Assembly (NCBI RefSeq): GCF_009017275.1
Contig: NZ_WBZC01000029.1
Span: 1-54,119 of the forward strand
Direction of reading: 5' to 3'
DNA: 54,119 nt
Source of the DNA: Alkaliphilus pronyensis
Lineage (GTDB): Bacteria; Bacillota; Clostridia; Peptostreptococcales; Natronincolaceae
Below are positions 32,761-44,700 of this stretch, piece by piece (position 1 is the stretch's first letter; each line of letters starts with the position of its first letter). A model generated the notes under the pieces. It was not told the origin of the DNA. It searched no databases and saw only the letters and a list, made by a program, of their open reading frames with translations. The translations under genes and the position numbers were made by a program.

Positions 32761-35449
32761 ATAGGCTTATTCTTGTGGTGTTGAAGGTGTTTTCTATTTG
32801 TTCTGCAAGCCAATTATGACAGGTGAAGAAGAATATTTGTCTGTTATGGCTAATTTCTTTTAACAGCTTAAAATTATTCTCTAATCGCTCCTTATCCCAG
32901 TTAATGAAAAGTTCGTCAAAGCATACTGGAAGCTTTTCAAAGCCTTTATCTAAATGATCCATTAGGGATAGGCGAAGTGAAAGGTATAGCTGATTTAAAG
33001 TACCTTTACTAAAGGATTCTGTTACCTGCTGTGCAGCTAATACACCTGCTTTTTTTACCATAATACATGTTCCTTCATCTGTTTCCTCTACATATATATT
33101 TGAATATCTTCCATTTGTTATGATGTTAAAATAATGGCTAGCATTCTTTAAAACGTCAGGTTGATTTTCTTCCCTGAACTCCTCCTCTGCTTTTTTTATT
33201 ATCTCTGTCAATAAAGCCAATTTATCTCTTTTAATACATGCCATTTCGTAATCTGATTGAATCATTAATAGCTGACTTTCTATATCATCTATAGTAATAC
33301 TATTTAGTAAATTGTCTATAGCTAATTGCTTTTCTTTTTTTTCATCCCTCAGCTCCTGTAGTTTTTCCTCTAGCTCCTCCATTACAAGCTCTGTCTTTTC
33401 CAGTTGAAGGTCTTGAAAAATCCATCCTTCATTGTTTTCTAATTGGTTTAGCTCCTTTTTTTGCTCTTCAATGTTGCTCCACTCCATTAGCTTTTCTTCT
33501 ATTAACCTTAGCTTTAGTTCTAGCTTATTGTTTAATTGAAATATCTCTACACCCTTTTCTATATCTCCATTCCCCAAAATCTTTAGCTTTTCTTCTATAT
33601 CTGCTAGTAATTTTAATACCTCTTGAAGTTTTTTGTTAAGTGAGCTTTCCTCTTCTTTTAAGGCTTCTAACTCTTCTATTAGCCCATCATTAACTAATAA
33701 CTTTTTTTGAACTCCATCTAACTGCTCCTTAAGTGAATATAAGGAATTTTCGTTGGTGTCTGTGATTTCAAGTGTGTTTAAGAAGTTCTGTAAGCCTTCT
33801 ACTTCTTTATTTAGGGAACCTTCTTTTTCCTTTAAAAGCTTCTGTTTTTCATTCAACTGATATATATCATCCTTGATTTTTATTATACCTGATAAAACCA
33901 TCTCGTCAATATTAAGGATAACCACTTCTGGTAAGGGTATCCCCCTAAACAGACTAAATAATGCTTCCTTTGCATTTGCTAGTTTTATAGTTGCTTCTTC
34001 TAGCTTTTTTTGTAGGGCTTTTATTTGGGCATCATCATTCTTTTGTTTATATAGTTGATTTTTCAATAGTTTACTGGTTACATATCCACCACCACCAAAA
34101 ACCCCAATAACTACTCCAAGAAATGTAATAATACTTGCATTTAAGCCATAGCCAACCGCAGCAATAATAGTACCAGCTATAGCGGATATTACATAAAAAG
34201 ATGGTATTTTAAAATTAATGCTCTGATTACTTAAGAATTCATAGCTTTTAGTTGCATCATCTATATCTGCCTTAACCTTACGATAGTCTTCATAGGCAAT
34301 TTTTGTTTGTGATAAACTTAAGCCTTCTATTGATGCAAGTATTTCATTATTTACTTCTTCATTAAGAAGCTTTTTGCCTTCGTATTTAATTCTCTCGTTA
34401 ATAATATTTATCTCTGTTTTTAGTTTCTCTACTGAATCCCTCATGTATTGTATTCTTCCAGCATTTTTTACATATTCATTTATCTCGTCTTTACTATGTA
34501 AAATCTGTTTTTCATAATCTGTTACATCTGAAACTTTATTGCTTTTTAAATTAATCATCCTTTGCTTGTCTTCAATGAAATCATTAAGTTGATTAACTAA
34601 CTCATTAAGCTCGTCTCTTTTCTCCAGAGGATTTTTAGGTAAATCATCATATATATCTTTATTAATGAAGCTATTACTTGTCGCCTCTAAGTCCTTTAGC
34701 AGTCCCTTTAGGGGAATTAGTTTTTTCACCTTAGCTGTTAGCTGCTTCAGCTTTATTCTTTCCAGTGATTTTTCTTCAATTAAATTATTTATGACCTCAA
34801 GCCTTTGCTGATTTTCTCTAATGTCCTGCTGTCTTTTTATTGCTTCTAATCTCTCTTTTTTAAGGGATTTTATTTCTCCCTCTAGCTTTTTTATTAAGAA
34901 GCCTCCCCTACCACTTTCTCTATATACACTATTGGCTTCCTCCTGTAACTCCTTTAATACCTCCCGTGTATTTCTGATTAGATGGCTTCCATAATTGGCT
35001 AATAGCTTATCCTGTATTTCATCCCATCCTTTGCCTTGCAGCTGGACTAAATCCTCCACCCTTAGGGAATATATTTTTTCATATATTTCCGTGGAAATAT
35101 GATTTACGTAGGGTAGTGGCTTATTCCTTAGATCAATGGCATTATTACCCTGCAGTAGTTGTCCCCGAGGTGTACTTAATAGTTTTCTTGTAATTTCAAT
35201 TTCTTCGCCATTATCTAAACGAAGCCTACCTGAAAAATCTATTTTATCAACCTCCCATGGATTATAGGGGTGTTGATCTCTGTTGGCTGGTGTAAATCCA
35301 TATAGCAGACTTTTAATTAGATGAAAAAGGGTGGTTTTGCCACTTTCATTTTTCCCATAGAATAGTACAAAGCTATTCGGTAGCCCCACCATTGGTGTTT
35401 CATTTATAAACCTTCCAAAGGAATTAATATTTAATTCAATTAACCTCAT
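32759..35449 (-). CDS. SMC-like ATPase, YhaN/SbcC type
   Basis: An 896-residue AAA/SMC-type ATPase. The N-terminal Walker A is GKNESGKTTLFHLI (about residues 31-44), preceded by LNINSFGRF as in YhaN/RecF-like proteins. A long central coiled coil (about 160-700) is interrupted near residues 415-460 by two hydrophobic segments (IPSFYVISAIAGTIIAAVGY and IITFLGVVIGVFGGGGYV), which also occur in YhaN and suggest membrane contact. The C-terminal signature and Walker B (FSKGTLNQLYLSLRLSL and LPVCFDELFINWD) complete the ATPase. It overlaps the upstream nuclease gene by four bases and probably forms a complex with it for DNA-end processing. Its stop codon overlaps repeat copy F. Confidence 0.88.
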   Translation of the reverse strand: MRLIELNINSFGRFINETPMVGLPNSFVLFYGKNESGKTTLFHLIKSLLYGFTPANRDQHPYNPWEVDKIDFSGRLRLDNGEEIEITRKLLSTPRGQLLQGNNAIDLRNKPLPYVNHISTEIYEKIYSLRVEDLVQLQGKGWDEIQDKLLANYGSHLIRNTREVLKELQEEANSVYRESGRGGFLIKKLEGEIKSLKKERLEAIKRQQDIRENQQRLEVINNLIEEKSLERIKLKQLTAKVKKLIPLKGLLKDLEATSNSFINKDIYDDLPKNPLEKRDELNELVNQLNDFIEDKQRMINLKSNKVSDVTDYEKQILHSKDEINEYVKNAGRIQYMRDSVEKLKTEINIINERIKYEGKKLLNEEVNNEILASIEGLSLSQTKIAYEDYRKVKADIDDATKSYEFLSNQSINFKIPSFYVISAIAGTIIAAVGYGLNASIITFLGVVIGVFGGGGYVTSKLLKNQLYKQKNDDAQIKALQKKLEEATIKLANAKEALFSLFRGIPLPEVVILNIDEMVLSGIIKIKDDIYQLNEKQKLLKEKEGSLNKEVEGLQNFLNTLEITDTNENSLYSLKEQLDGVQKKLLVNDGLIEELEALKEEESSLNKKLQEVLKLLADIEEKLKILGNGDIEKGVEIFQLNNKLELKLRLIEEKLMEWSNIEEQKKELNQLENNEGWIFQDLQLEKTELVMEELEEKLQELRDEKKEKQLAIDNLLNSITIDDIESQLLMIQSDYEMACIKRDKLALLTEIIKKAEEEFREENQPDVLKNASHYFNIITNGRYSNIYVEETDEGTCIMVKKAGVLAAQQVTESFSKGTLNQLYLSLRLSLMDHLDKGFEKLPVCFDELFINWDKERLENNFKLLKEISHNRQIFFFTCHNWLAEQIENTFNTTRISL

Positions 35450-36687
35450 TTTTCTTCACCTACCATTCGATTAAGGGCTTCTTCCTCTAGTCCCTCAACT
35501 AGCTCCAATATATATTTTAGCCTTGCATTTTTACCGTCAAGCTTCTTGTTGCAAAGCTTAATTTCCAGTAATTTATCTATTAGCTCTTGATTGTCCTTTA
35601 TGTTTAATATTAAATCAACTGTTCTGGATAGCACATGATTTCCTTCAAGGCACTCCCTGCTATTCACTAGGGGTAGTAAATTATTGGCTTTAATCTCTAG
35701 GGAAAGAAGATTTAAGTGTAGCTTTATATCCTCCTCCAGCTGTTTTATATCTTCATCTATCTCCATTGATTTCTTTAAGAAGCATCTACCCTCTAGCTGT
35801 AGTCTTAATATTAACTGATTTGCATCAAATTCTTTGCTATTTAAGAAGGCTTCAATTTTAACAATAATGTAGTCTTTTAATTCTTGATAATTCTTAATAC
35901 TCTCCATTTCACTAATTTCTAATGTGTTCCATTGGATATTGGAAAACCTCCTGAACTTTACCTCGACATTACCGTAGTCATCTATAGTTACTATGTAACC
36001 CCCTTTTTCACCTGTTTCTTTTGGGTTACGACCTTGAAGATTTCCGCAATAATAAATAGACTCATTTGCCACCTGTTGAGCTTGGTGTATGTGTCCCAAG
36101 GCCCAGTAGTTATAATGCTTTGATATAAGGTCTTCTGCTGTACAGGGTAAATAGCTGTCGTGCCCATCTACTCCCGATGCTGTTGTCACCATAGCATGGG
36201 CAAGTCCAACAACAGGAATTTCAGTATTTTTTGCTGGTAAATCCTTTATTAGATTTCTAGCTTCCTTCTTTGATTTATGTCCTACAGACACAATTTTTGC
36301 TACTATTTGGTGGTTATGTTTTACCTCTAATTCCTGTACTGAATCATCATTAAACAAGTGCACATTATCTGGCCAATTAATCAAATTTGCTCTATAATTT
36401 TTATCACCTGGGTCATGATTACCTGTTGCATAATAAACCTTAATATTGTTTTCCTTTAACCTTGTAAAGGCATTTATTAAAAAAACTTCAGTTTGAAAGG
36501 AAAGCTTATCATTATCAAAAAGATCTCCAGCAATAAGTAGCCCTTGCACCTTTTCATCAATACAGGTATCAATAACCCTGTTAAATGCTTCCCTTAAGGA
36601 GTCTCTAAGCTTGTTCCTTAGCTCTGGATCTCTAGAATAAAAGTGTGTGTCTAAGTGTACATCAGCTATATGTATGAATTTAAACAT
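35446..36687 (-). CDS. Metallophosphoesterase DNA nuclease, YhaO/SbcD-like
   Basis: A 413-residue protein of the Mre11/SbcD-type calcineurin-like phosphoesterase group. The metal motifs are HIADVHLDTHF (Asp9, His11), GLLIAGDLFDND, YYATGNHDPGD, GLAHAMV and WALGHIHQAQ, in the expected order and spacing. The C-terminal 150 residues are the helical capping region found in YhaO. It starts at ATG after GAGGGTGGTTGAATA, and its stop overlaps the ATPase start (ATGA overlap), the classical coupled arrangement of YhaO-YhaN. In Firmicutes this pair has been proposed to act in DNA repair, but no role is proven here. Confidence 0.92.
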   Translation of the reverse strand: MFKFIHIADVHLDTHFYSRDPELRNKLRDSLREAFNRVIDTCIDEKVQGLLIAGDLFDNDKLSFQTEVFLINAFTRLKENNIKVYYATGNHDPGDKNYRANLINWPDNVHLFNDDSVQELEVKHNHQIVAKIVSVGHKSKKEARNLIKDLPAKNTEIPVVGLAHAMVTTASGVDGHDSYLPCTAEDLISKHYNYWALGHIHQAQQVANESIYYCGNLQGRNPKETGEKGGYIVTIDDYGNVEVKFRRFSNIQWNTLEISEMESIKNYQELKDYIIVKIEAFLNSKEFDANQLILRLQLEGRCFLKKSMEIDEDIKQLEEDIKLHLNLLSLEIKANNLLPLVNSRECLEGNHVLSRTVDLILNIKDNQELIDKLLEIKLCNKKLDGKNARLKYILELVEGLEEEALNRMVGEEK

Positions 36688-36708
36688 TATTCAACCACCC
36701 TCCATAAA

Positions 36709-38316
36709 CTACCATACTGCAACTGCTCCGTCTGTTCTACCCTCTGTGGCCCCCATTAAAGCACCATCTTCATTTTTCCATATGATCTGACCTCGTCCAA
36801 AAACTCCATTATCCTTAGCCCAAGCCACCTCATGTCCAAGCTTGTGAAGATTATTATATATGCCTTCATTTAGTGTAGCTTCTATTTCAACATTTTTTTC
36901 CTTAGTCCAGCACCATCTTGGGGCATCTAACGCCGATTGAGGATTCATTTTAAAATCTATTGTATTCATAATAACCTGCAGGTGCCCCTGTGGCTGCATG
37001 AATCCCCCCATTACTCCAAAGGGTCCAATAGGTTTATTATTTTTTGTTAAAAAACCAGGTATTATTGTGTGATAGGTTCTTTTTCCAGGCTCTAAGCAAT
37101 TAAAATCTAGGGGATTAATAGAAAAATTATGACCTCTATTTTGTAGGCTAATTCCGGTACCTGGTACAACCACCCCCGAGCCGAAGCCCATATAGTTACT
37201 TTGTATATATGATACCATATTACCCTCACCATCAGCTGTGGCTAAATAAACGGTTCCTCCCTTAGATGGTTCCCCTGCTACTGGTAATGCTGCATTTTTG
37301 CCAATAAGCCTTCTTCTTTCTTCACCATAGCCTTGTGATAACAGGTCTTCAACCTTTATCTTCATTTTAGTAGGGTCTGTAATATATTTTTGACCATCTG
37401 CAAAAGCCAGCTTTATAGCTTCTATTTGCCTGTGATATGTATCTACCGATTCCTTTTCATTGAACTGAAAACCCTTTAGTATATTTAGAGCCATTAAAGC
37501 CACTATTCCCTGTCCATTTGGTGGTAGCTCCCAAACATCATAGCCTCTATAATTAACCTTAACAGGGTCTACCCATTCAACTTGAAAGCCCTCAAGGTCT
37601 GATTTTTCTAGGTAACCACCAGTCCTTTTAGAAAAGCTATCTATTGCATCCGCCAAATCTCCTAAATAGAAGTCTTTACTGTTGGATTCTGCTATTTTCT
37701 CTAGGGTTCTACCGTGCCCTTTGGAGCTCCATATTTCACCAATATAAGGAGCTCTGCCTTTTGGTGCAAACACATTAAACCATTCTTGAAATTCTTCACC
37801 CTTTAGGTTGTTTTTATAAACTTGAAGGGCCCTACTCCAATATTTGCCTGTTATAGGTGAAATGGGAAACCCTTCATATGCATATTCTATAGCAGGCTTT
37901 AATACTTCTTTTAATGACAGTCTTCCAAATTTTTGTGATAATTCTGCCCAAGCAGCTGGAACACCAGGTACAGTAACAGGTATCCAACCAAATTTAGGTA
38001 TTTCTGAAACACCTTTATTCTTTAAAATATCAATTGAAATATTCTTTGGAGCTCCTCCACTTGCATTTAGCCCATGTAATTTATCCTTCATCCAAACAAT
38101 TGCAAAGGCATCTCCTCCTATACCGTTGGAGGTTGGTTCTACAACTGTAAGACAGGCAGCAGTTGCTATAGCTGCATCAACAGCATTTCCACCCCTTTTT
38201 ATTATTTCTAAGCCAGCCTGAGCTGCCAAGGGTTGTGAGGTTGCCACCATTCCTTTTTTACCATATACTACTGTTCTTTGGGATGGATAGTTGTATTCTA
38301 ATGGATTAAAATGCAT
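36709..38316 (-). CDS. ggt: Gamma-glutamyltransferase
   Basis: A 535-residue Ntn-hydrolase that transfers or hydrolyses gamma-glutamyl groups of glutathione-like peptides. The large subunit (about 1-354) includes SNGIGGDAFAIVW and the GNAVDAAIA motif. Autocleavage is expected before the nucleophile Thr355 in GGTVYLATADGEGNMVS, giving a small subunit with NYMGFGSGVVVPGTGI and GPFGVMGGFMQPQGHLQV. No signal peptide is apparent, in contrast to many secreted GGTs, so it is probably intracellular. It starts at ATG after AGGAGGAG. It lies 20 bases upstream of the YhaO gene in the same direction. Confidence 0.92.
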   Translation of the reverse strand: MHFNPLEYNYPSQRTVVYGKKGMVATSQPLAAQAGLEIIKRGGNAVDAAIATAACLTVVEPTSNGIGGDAFAIVWMKDKLHGLNASGGAPKNISIDILKNKGVSEIPKFGWIPVTVPGVPAAWAELSQKFGRLSLKEVLKPAIEYAYEGFPISPITGKYWSRALQVYKNNLKGEEFQEWFNVFAPKGRAPYIGEIWSSKGHGRTLEKIAESNSKDFYLGDLADAIDSFSKRTGGYLEKSDLEGFQVEWVDPVKVNYRGYDVWELPPNGQGIVALMALNILKGFQFNEKESVDTYHRQIEAIKLAFADGQKYITDPTKMKIKVEDLLSQGYGEERRRLIGKNAALPVAGEPSKGGTVYLATADGEGNMVSYIQSNYMGFGSGVVVPGTGISLQNRGHNFSINPLDFNCLEPGKRTYHTIIPGFLTKNNKPIGPFGVMGGFMQPQGHLQVIMNTIDFKMNPQSALDAPRWCWTKEKNVEIEATLNEGIYNNLHKLGHEVAWAKDNGVFGRGQIIWKNEDGALMGATEGRTDGAVAVW

Positions 38317-38438
38317 TTCAAACTCCTCCTATTTTGATTCTAATATAAATAGTTCCATAAAGAACATTAGTTTCCTTCTAATAATTTTACAATTTTATGA
38401 AATAAATAAGAAATGGTGTTTTATTAAGAATTTAAAAA

Positions 38439-38467
38439 GGAAAAGACCTTTTAAAATCTTTTCCTAT
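38439..38467 (-). terminator. Terminator upstream of ggt
   Basis: A 9 bp perfect stem AGGAAAAGA/TCTTTTCCT with an 11-base loop, followed on the minus strand by TTTTT. It ends the transcript of the small charged protein gene and possibly of the glucan synthase gene. Confidence 0.85.
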
Positions 38468-38527
38468 TGGCTATTATGCTGCTTAATCCATAAGCTCTAA
38501 AACTCTACTATACTAGTAGTATTTTAA

Positions 38528-38686
38528 CTATTTATTCTTTTTACAACTTTGCTTTTTTGTTTCCCATTGTATATGCTTTTTACATAACTGTTTCTTAAGG
38601 TCTAATAACTCTTTCGCCATCTCTTCATCAGCTTTGCTTCTAATCATCTCTTCTTTAATTTTACTAAGCTTTTTATCATACTCCAT
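38528..38686 (-). CDS. Small charged helical protein
   Basis: A 52-residue protein, very rich in Lys and Glu, predicted to be a single amphipathic helix (SKIKEEMIRSKADEEMAKEL) with two cysteines near the C-terminus. Start ATG at 38686 follows AAGGAGAAGCAAT, a strong ribosome binding site; the frame is open to 38710. It lies between the glucan synthase gene (ends 38777) and a strong terminator, so it is probably expressed. I recognise no family. A small DNA- or protein-binding role is possible but unsupported. Confidence 0.55.
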   Translation of the reverse strand: MEYDKKLSKIKEEMIRSKADEEMAKELLDLKKQLCKKHIQWETKKQSCKKNK

Positions 38687-38776
38687 ATTGCTTCTCCTTA
38701 TACTCTTCATTCATTACTACTTAATTAATACATATACACGACTAATATTGTTATATTTAATTGATATTATATTGAT

Positions 38777-41700
38777 TTAATCCATTGTTATATTAACAGT
38801 ATGCTCTAATCCATCATTTTTTAGTTTTATCTCTTTTTCTTTTTGAGTTACTCCATCAACCATAACCTCTTTTATACCTCTATTAACTGCATTTGGGTTG
38901 TTTACAGCTATGTTATAGGTTGTATCAATGTATTTGTACTGAATGCTATAGTTTTTCCACTCCTTAGGGATACAGGGGTCAATTAATAGCATCTCTCCCT
39001 TCTTCTTTATCCCTAGCATATATTCAATGCCTATTCTATACATCCAGCCTGCTACTCCTGTATACCACGTCCAGCCTCCTCTGCCGACATGGGGTGCTAC
39101 AGCATATACATCAGCTGCCATAACATAGGGCTCTACCTTATAGGTTGCACATTCTAATGGGGTTCTAGTATGATTTATGGGATTAATCATATTAAAGAGC
39201 TGCCATGCCCTATCACCATCACCAAGCATTGCATAGGCATTAATCACCCACGCTGCTGCATGGGAATACTGTCCACCATTTTCCCTTACTCCAGGAACAT
39301 AGCCCTTAATATAGCCTGGGTTTTGATTGCTTTTGTCAAAGGGTGGTGTAAATAGTAGTATCATTCCCTCCTCTTTTTTTACCAGATAGTTTTCTACAGA
39401 TTTCATAGCCTCTAGGCTTCTTTTCCTGTTTCCTCCCCCAGAGATTATAGACCATGATTGAGCTAATGAATCTATAATACATTCAGTGTTTTTTGAGGAG
39501 CCTAAAGGGGAGCCATCGTCATAGAAGGCTCTAATATACCATTCTCCATCCCATGCATTTTCTTCTATGGCATTGGCTATTTTATCAGCTATAGCCAAGT
39601 AATCTTTTGCCTTCTCCGAGTCACCAAGTTTTTTCATAAGAGGTACGAACCTTTTAAGGATAGAGTAGATAAACCAACCTAGCCAAACACTTTCTCCTCT
39701 TCCTTCATTCCCCACAGTGTTCATACCGTCGTTCCAGTCACCCGAGCCCATTAATGGGATTTTATTTGCTCCAAATTTTAGGGATCTATCTATTGCTCTA
39801 ATACAATGTTCATACACACTTGCCTTTTCATTTGATTTTTCAGGTATTCCATAACGTTCATCCTCACCCTCCTGTAGGGGTGACTCCTTTAGAAAATGTA
39901 CCTGCTCCTTGAGAATATCTAAATCATTGGTTTTTTCAATATACTCTGTAGTAACATAGGGTAGCCATAGTAAATCATCTGAAAACCTTGTGCGTATCCC
40001 CTTTTCACCTGCACCTGGATGCCACCAATGCTGAACATCACCCTCTAAAAACTGATGCTGGCTATGAAGAATTATTTGCTTTTTCACCAGCTTTGGAAAC
40101 AGATGGGTTATACTCATTACATCCTGTAGCTGATCACGGAAGCCATATGCTCCTCCAGATTGATAGAAGGCAGACCTTGCCCACAGTCTACAGGCTACAG
40201 TCTGATACAGTAACCATTGATTCAGCATTATATCCATAGATAAATCAGGGGTTTTTACCTTAACTGTATCTAAGGAGCTCCACCAAAAGTCCTTTACTGT
40301 AATTAAGGCTTCATTAATGTTTTGAAGCACTTTATATTTCTCTATAAGCTGTGTGCATTTTGCTTCATCCTTTTCTTGTCCTATAAAAAATCCCAGCTGC
40401 ACTTCTTGATTTATGTCTATGCTAACGGTTATTTGAAGAGCTATACATGGATCAAGGCCTGCTCCAATATTGTTGCTTAACCCCTCTCTTTTTAGTCCTT
40501 TAGGATGTGCCGCACTTCCATCAGCTCCAATAAACTCTTCTCTGTCACATGTAAAGGAGGCTATGGTGTTAGTTGAGCCAGCGAAAGCAATATTTGTATT
40601 GAAATCAGTGTTATATGGATTACTAATTGCTATTGCACCATTATCCATTAATCTGGTTTTAATAAAGCGTTGAGTCAACTCCTCTGCAATACCTAATACA
40701 GGTCTAATATAGTAGGTTAGCGTAAGCCTTCTGACTTTATTTGAAGTATTTTTTAATTTGATTAGGTTAAGCTTAACAGCCTCATCCTTTGGTACAAACA
40801 TGGTTAAGGCTTGATCTATGCCATGGCTTTTATGCTGGAAGCTTGTATAGCCTGTCCCATGGGTAACAATATAGCTTTCCTTTTCTCTTATTGGTAAGGG
40901 TGTCATTGACCAATATGATCCGGTGTCATCATCTCTTATATAAACCACCTCTGATGGAGGGTCTGAAATTGGATCATTTGACCAAGGGGTTAATTTATTC
41001 TCTCTACTGTTTTCATACCATATAGCTCCAGAGCAGGATTCAGACACTATGAAACCAAACCTTTCATTTGCTATAACATTACTCCAGGGAGCTGGTGTGT
41101 TAAGGTTCTCCTTTAAATTCATAATGTATTCTCTGCCATCTTTGCTGAATCCACCATATCCATTAAAGAAATCTAATTCTAAAGCCTCATCCTTACTTTC
41201 ATAGGGAACATACTTCTCTGGATATTTTTTATCATTTGGTAGATCAGCCCTATAATCTGACATCGACAGCTGTCTACCTATTGAACCTTCACCGCCCTTT
41301 AAAACAACCCTAGCAACTGAATATAGTAAATTAACATCCTCCTGAGGCATTATATTTGTATTTCTTATGAATATGCCTCCCCTTTGATCCATAATATGCC
41401 TTCCATGACTTGTCATTACTATGTCTAGTAGTAATCCCTGTAGGGCTTGTAGATAATTGCTTTCATCTTGATTTACTATAACAAGGTCTGTAATTACCCC
41501 TTTAGTTCTGTAATACTCATGGGCCTTTAGTGCTTCCCTAACCAAATCAACCTCAGAAGCATTATCTACTGTCACTAGAATCACTGGTAAATCCCCAGAG
41601 ATACCATATGGCCATAGACCGGATTGTCCTTTGCTATTTTCTTCTAGCCTTTTACTATATTTTCTTTTAAGGGGACTTAAATAAAAAAGCTGTGAAGTCA

Positions 41701-44700
41701 TATCCTGATAGGTCATAATATCCGATGGCTTTAAGTTTAAAAAGCCCGCCTCCACTTGACTTCTTGTGTGGGCCAACTGAAAGCCCCTACTAATTGCTGA
41801 ATTATCCTTGTACTTTCTAATTAGCTCTAAAATTTCATTCTTACCCTCTGCTACTCCAGTTATAAATGACACCTCAACTGTACTTCCCCCTTCTAGCTTT
41901 ATTGTTTTTCTTAGGCTTAATATAGGGTCTATGGAGATACCCACTGAATTAGTTAGTGGTTGGGTAATGGCTGAAGGATTAGAAATGCTTCTTCCCCTCC
42001 CAAGAAAGCTTCCTCTATTTGTCTCATACTGGAACCCTCCAACTGCTTCACAATTATCTGTAATGGTATGGAACATCCACCTCTCTTTATCCTTTAACTC
42101 TCTTTTTCTCCTTGATGCCAGCAGTGCAGTATACTGTTTGTTAACCTCAGTTGTAACAAAAAGATTACTAAAGGCAGGATGGGCTAAATCTGCAGCTGGA
42201 GAGTTTAATACTGCTTCTTGATAGCTGGTTAACTCTAAAACTGCTGTTTCGTTACCATGATTAGCTATGGTTAATCTCCTTATTTCAACCTGATCCTCTG
42301 GAGATACGGTAATTTCCATATTTGCTTCTATAAGGTCATTTCTGCAAACAAACACTGCTTTATCCTCAGAAAATACTACCCTATAGCCATCGGGCTTTTC
42401 ATAGATCGGCTCATATGTTGCGGACCAAATGGTGTCAGCCTTTATATTTCTTATAAATATAAAGCTACCGTATTTATTTTCTATTGCATCCTCTCTCCAT
42501 CTTGTAATCTGCATATCGCCACTTTTACTAAAGCCATTACCTCCTGAAGTAACCATAACTGTATACTGTCCATTTGAAAGAATATGGCTTTTGGGTGGAA
42601 GCTCTTCTGGTTCTCCAAACACTCTTACTGCTTTTTCATGGCTGTAGTTTTTTCTCTCAACTGGCTGTAGATATTTTGTAAACTCATTGGTTGTAATAGC
42701 ATATGGTGATTTTTTCTCCTGTAATAATAGCTCTGCTGTTTTTATAATAGGCTGAGAATGAAATCTTTTCTGCATAACCATGTTATTAAAGTAATTATCT
42801 AGGGAGACGAAAATCATCCCCTGATGATGGGCCATAAAGCTTTTTACTATTTGCTTTTCACTAGTTTTTAATACAACCGGTGAATAATCTATAGCCTCAT
42901 ATAGTCCATACTCCCCCTCTAACCCTTCATCTATTAAGCTTTTTAAATTAGTCAACACATCATTTGGCTTTAAGGGCAAAGCTAAAAGGGTAGAGTAGGG
43001 GGACACCACCGTATAATCTATCAACCCCCGTTTAAGACCTAAATCAGGAATTCCAAAGGCTTGATACTGATAGTTAAATTCCATATCAAAGGCATAGTAT
43101 CCAGATTCCGAAACACCCCAGGGGACTTTCTTTAAAGCTCCATACTTCTTTTGAGCCCTTATTACAGCTTCATAGGTCTCATCCCATACTGTGTTATTGT
43201 ATTTCTTCATTATTAAGTAAGGCATAAAGTATTCAAACATAGTTCCTGTCCATGAAACCAAGCCTCTACACCCATTTACAAGGGCAAGTCTTCTCCCCAT
43301 CCTAAACCAATGTTTTTGGGGTATTTCTCTTCTAGCAATAGCTATATAGCTTGTTGCCCTAACCTCCGATGCCAATAGGTCGTAGTAGGCCTTAGACAGC
43401 TTTTCTTCTTCCCCGTTATAACCTATAGAGAATAGGTTTCTTTTAAAATCATATAAATGAGTAAATTCTGTTTCATCAATTATCAATTGTATTTTATCCA
43501 TTAATAGCTCAACGTTGCTTTTAAATTGACTTATATTGCCTTTTAACTCCTTAAGCTGAGATGCTAGTTTTATTAGTTGTCCTTCACTGTGCTTGTCTTT
43601 AGCCTCAATCGTATTTAGTTCCCTTAATAGCTCACTATATAGTATATCTAACTCTTCAATTGATATATTAACATCCAATAGCCTTTGAAGTGTTTCGTTA
43701 TTAAAGAATATTTCTAGTGTATCTACATGTTCTGCCGACGGTAGAAACTTATGTAGTTCTTCCTTTATAGCTTCTATATGCTTATGTGCTTTTATATCCC
43801 ATGTAGTATCACCCACGTTAGAGGAAGTAGTTGTATCTATTACTAAGTGCCATTTTGATAGGGTCATTCTACCCTTCAATGCTTCACTTATATAGGCTTC
43901 ATTTTCTCTGTTGGCTTCGGTTAATTGCAATGTGTCTATAGCCCCCTGAAGAAGACTAATATCAATAATGGGCTTCTCTAAATAATCTGAAAGACCTGCC
44001 TTAACTGTTATTAAATATGTTACAAAATTTCCACTATCCACTGTTGACACATAGCTTGGTCTCAGAATGTTTAATGTTCTAGTGTCATACCAGTTATATA
44101 AATGTCCCCTCCACTTCTCCATACCAATAATGGTTTTAATTGTATTCTCTATATTTGCCACCATTTTTGTTGTAGTTAAATATCCAATATCTCTAGCAGC
44201 TAAGGCTGACATTAAGTAGAAGCCGATATTTGTAGGAGAGGTCCTATGGGCAATACCATTTTCAGGCTCAACTTGATAGTTATCTGGTGGCAGATAGAAG
44301 CTTTCCTCATTAACAAAATCCTCGAAGTAGCCCCAAGTTTTTCTAGCTATTCTTCTTAGCTCAGCCTCTTGTTGAGGTTGTAGCCTAGCTTCAGTGTACT
44401 TTAATTTTTTGCTTGAATGGTAGGCAACAATGGGAGATGCTATCCACAATATGGCTAATGGAATGACATATATAGCATTAACTGGCTTTATCGATAAAAC
44501 CATAATAATTAAGGCTATAGATACATATATGGCTGCCTTCATTTGGCTAATGAAGCTATCTATATCTCCCTTTAAGTTTTTTTCAACATCTGCAACCGTT
44601 ACCCATTGCAAAAGATTTTTTTTAGACACTGTAATTCTATATAGTGTTCTTATTATTGCATCTGTCATTACAGCAGCCTCATAGGGAATAAAAACAAATG

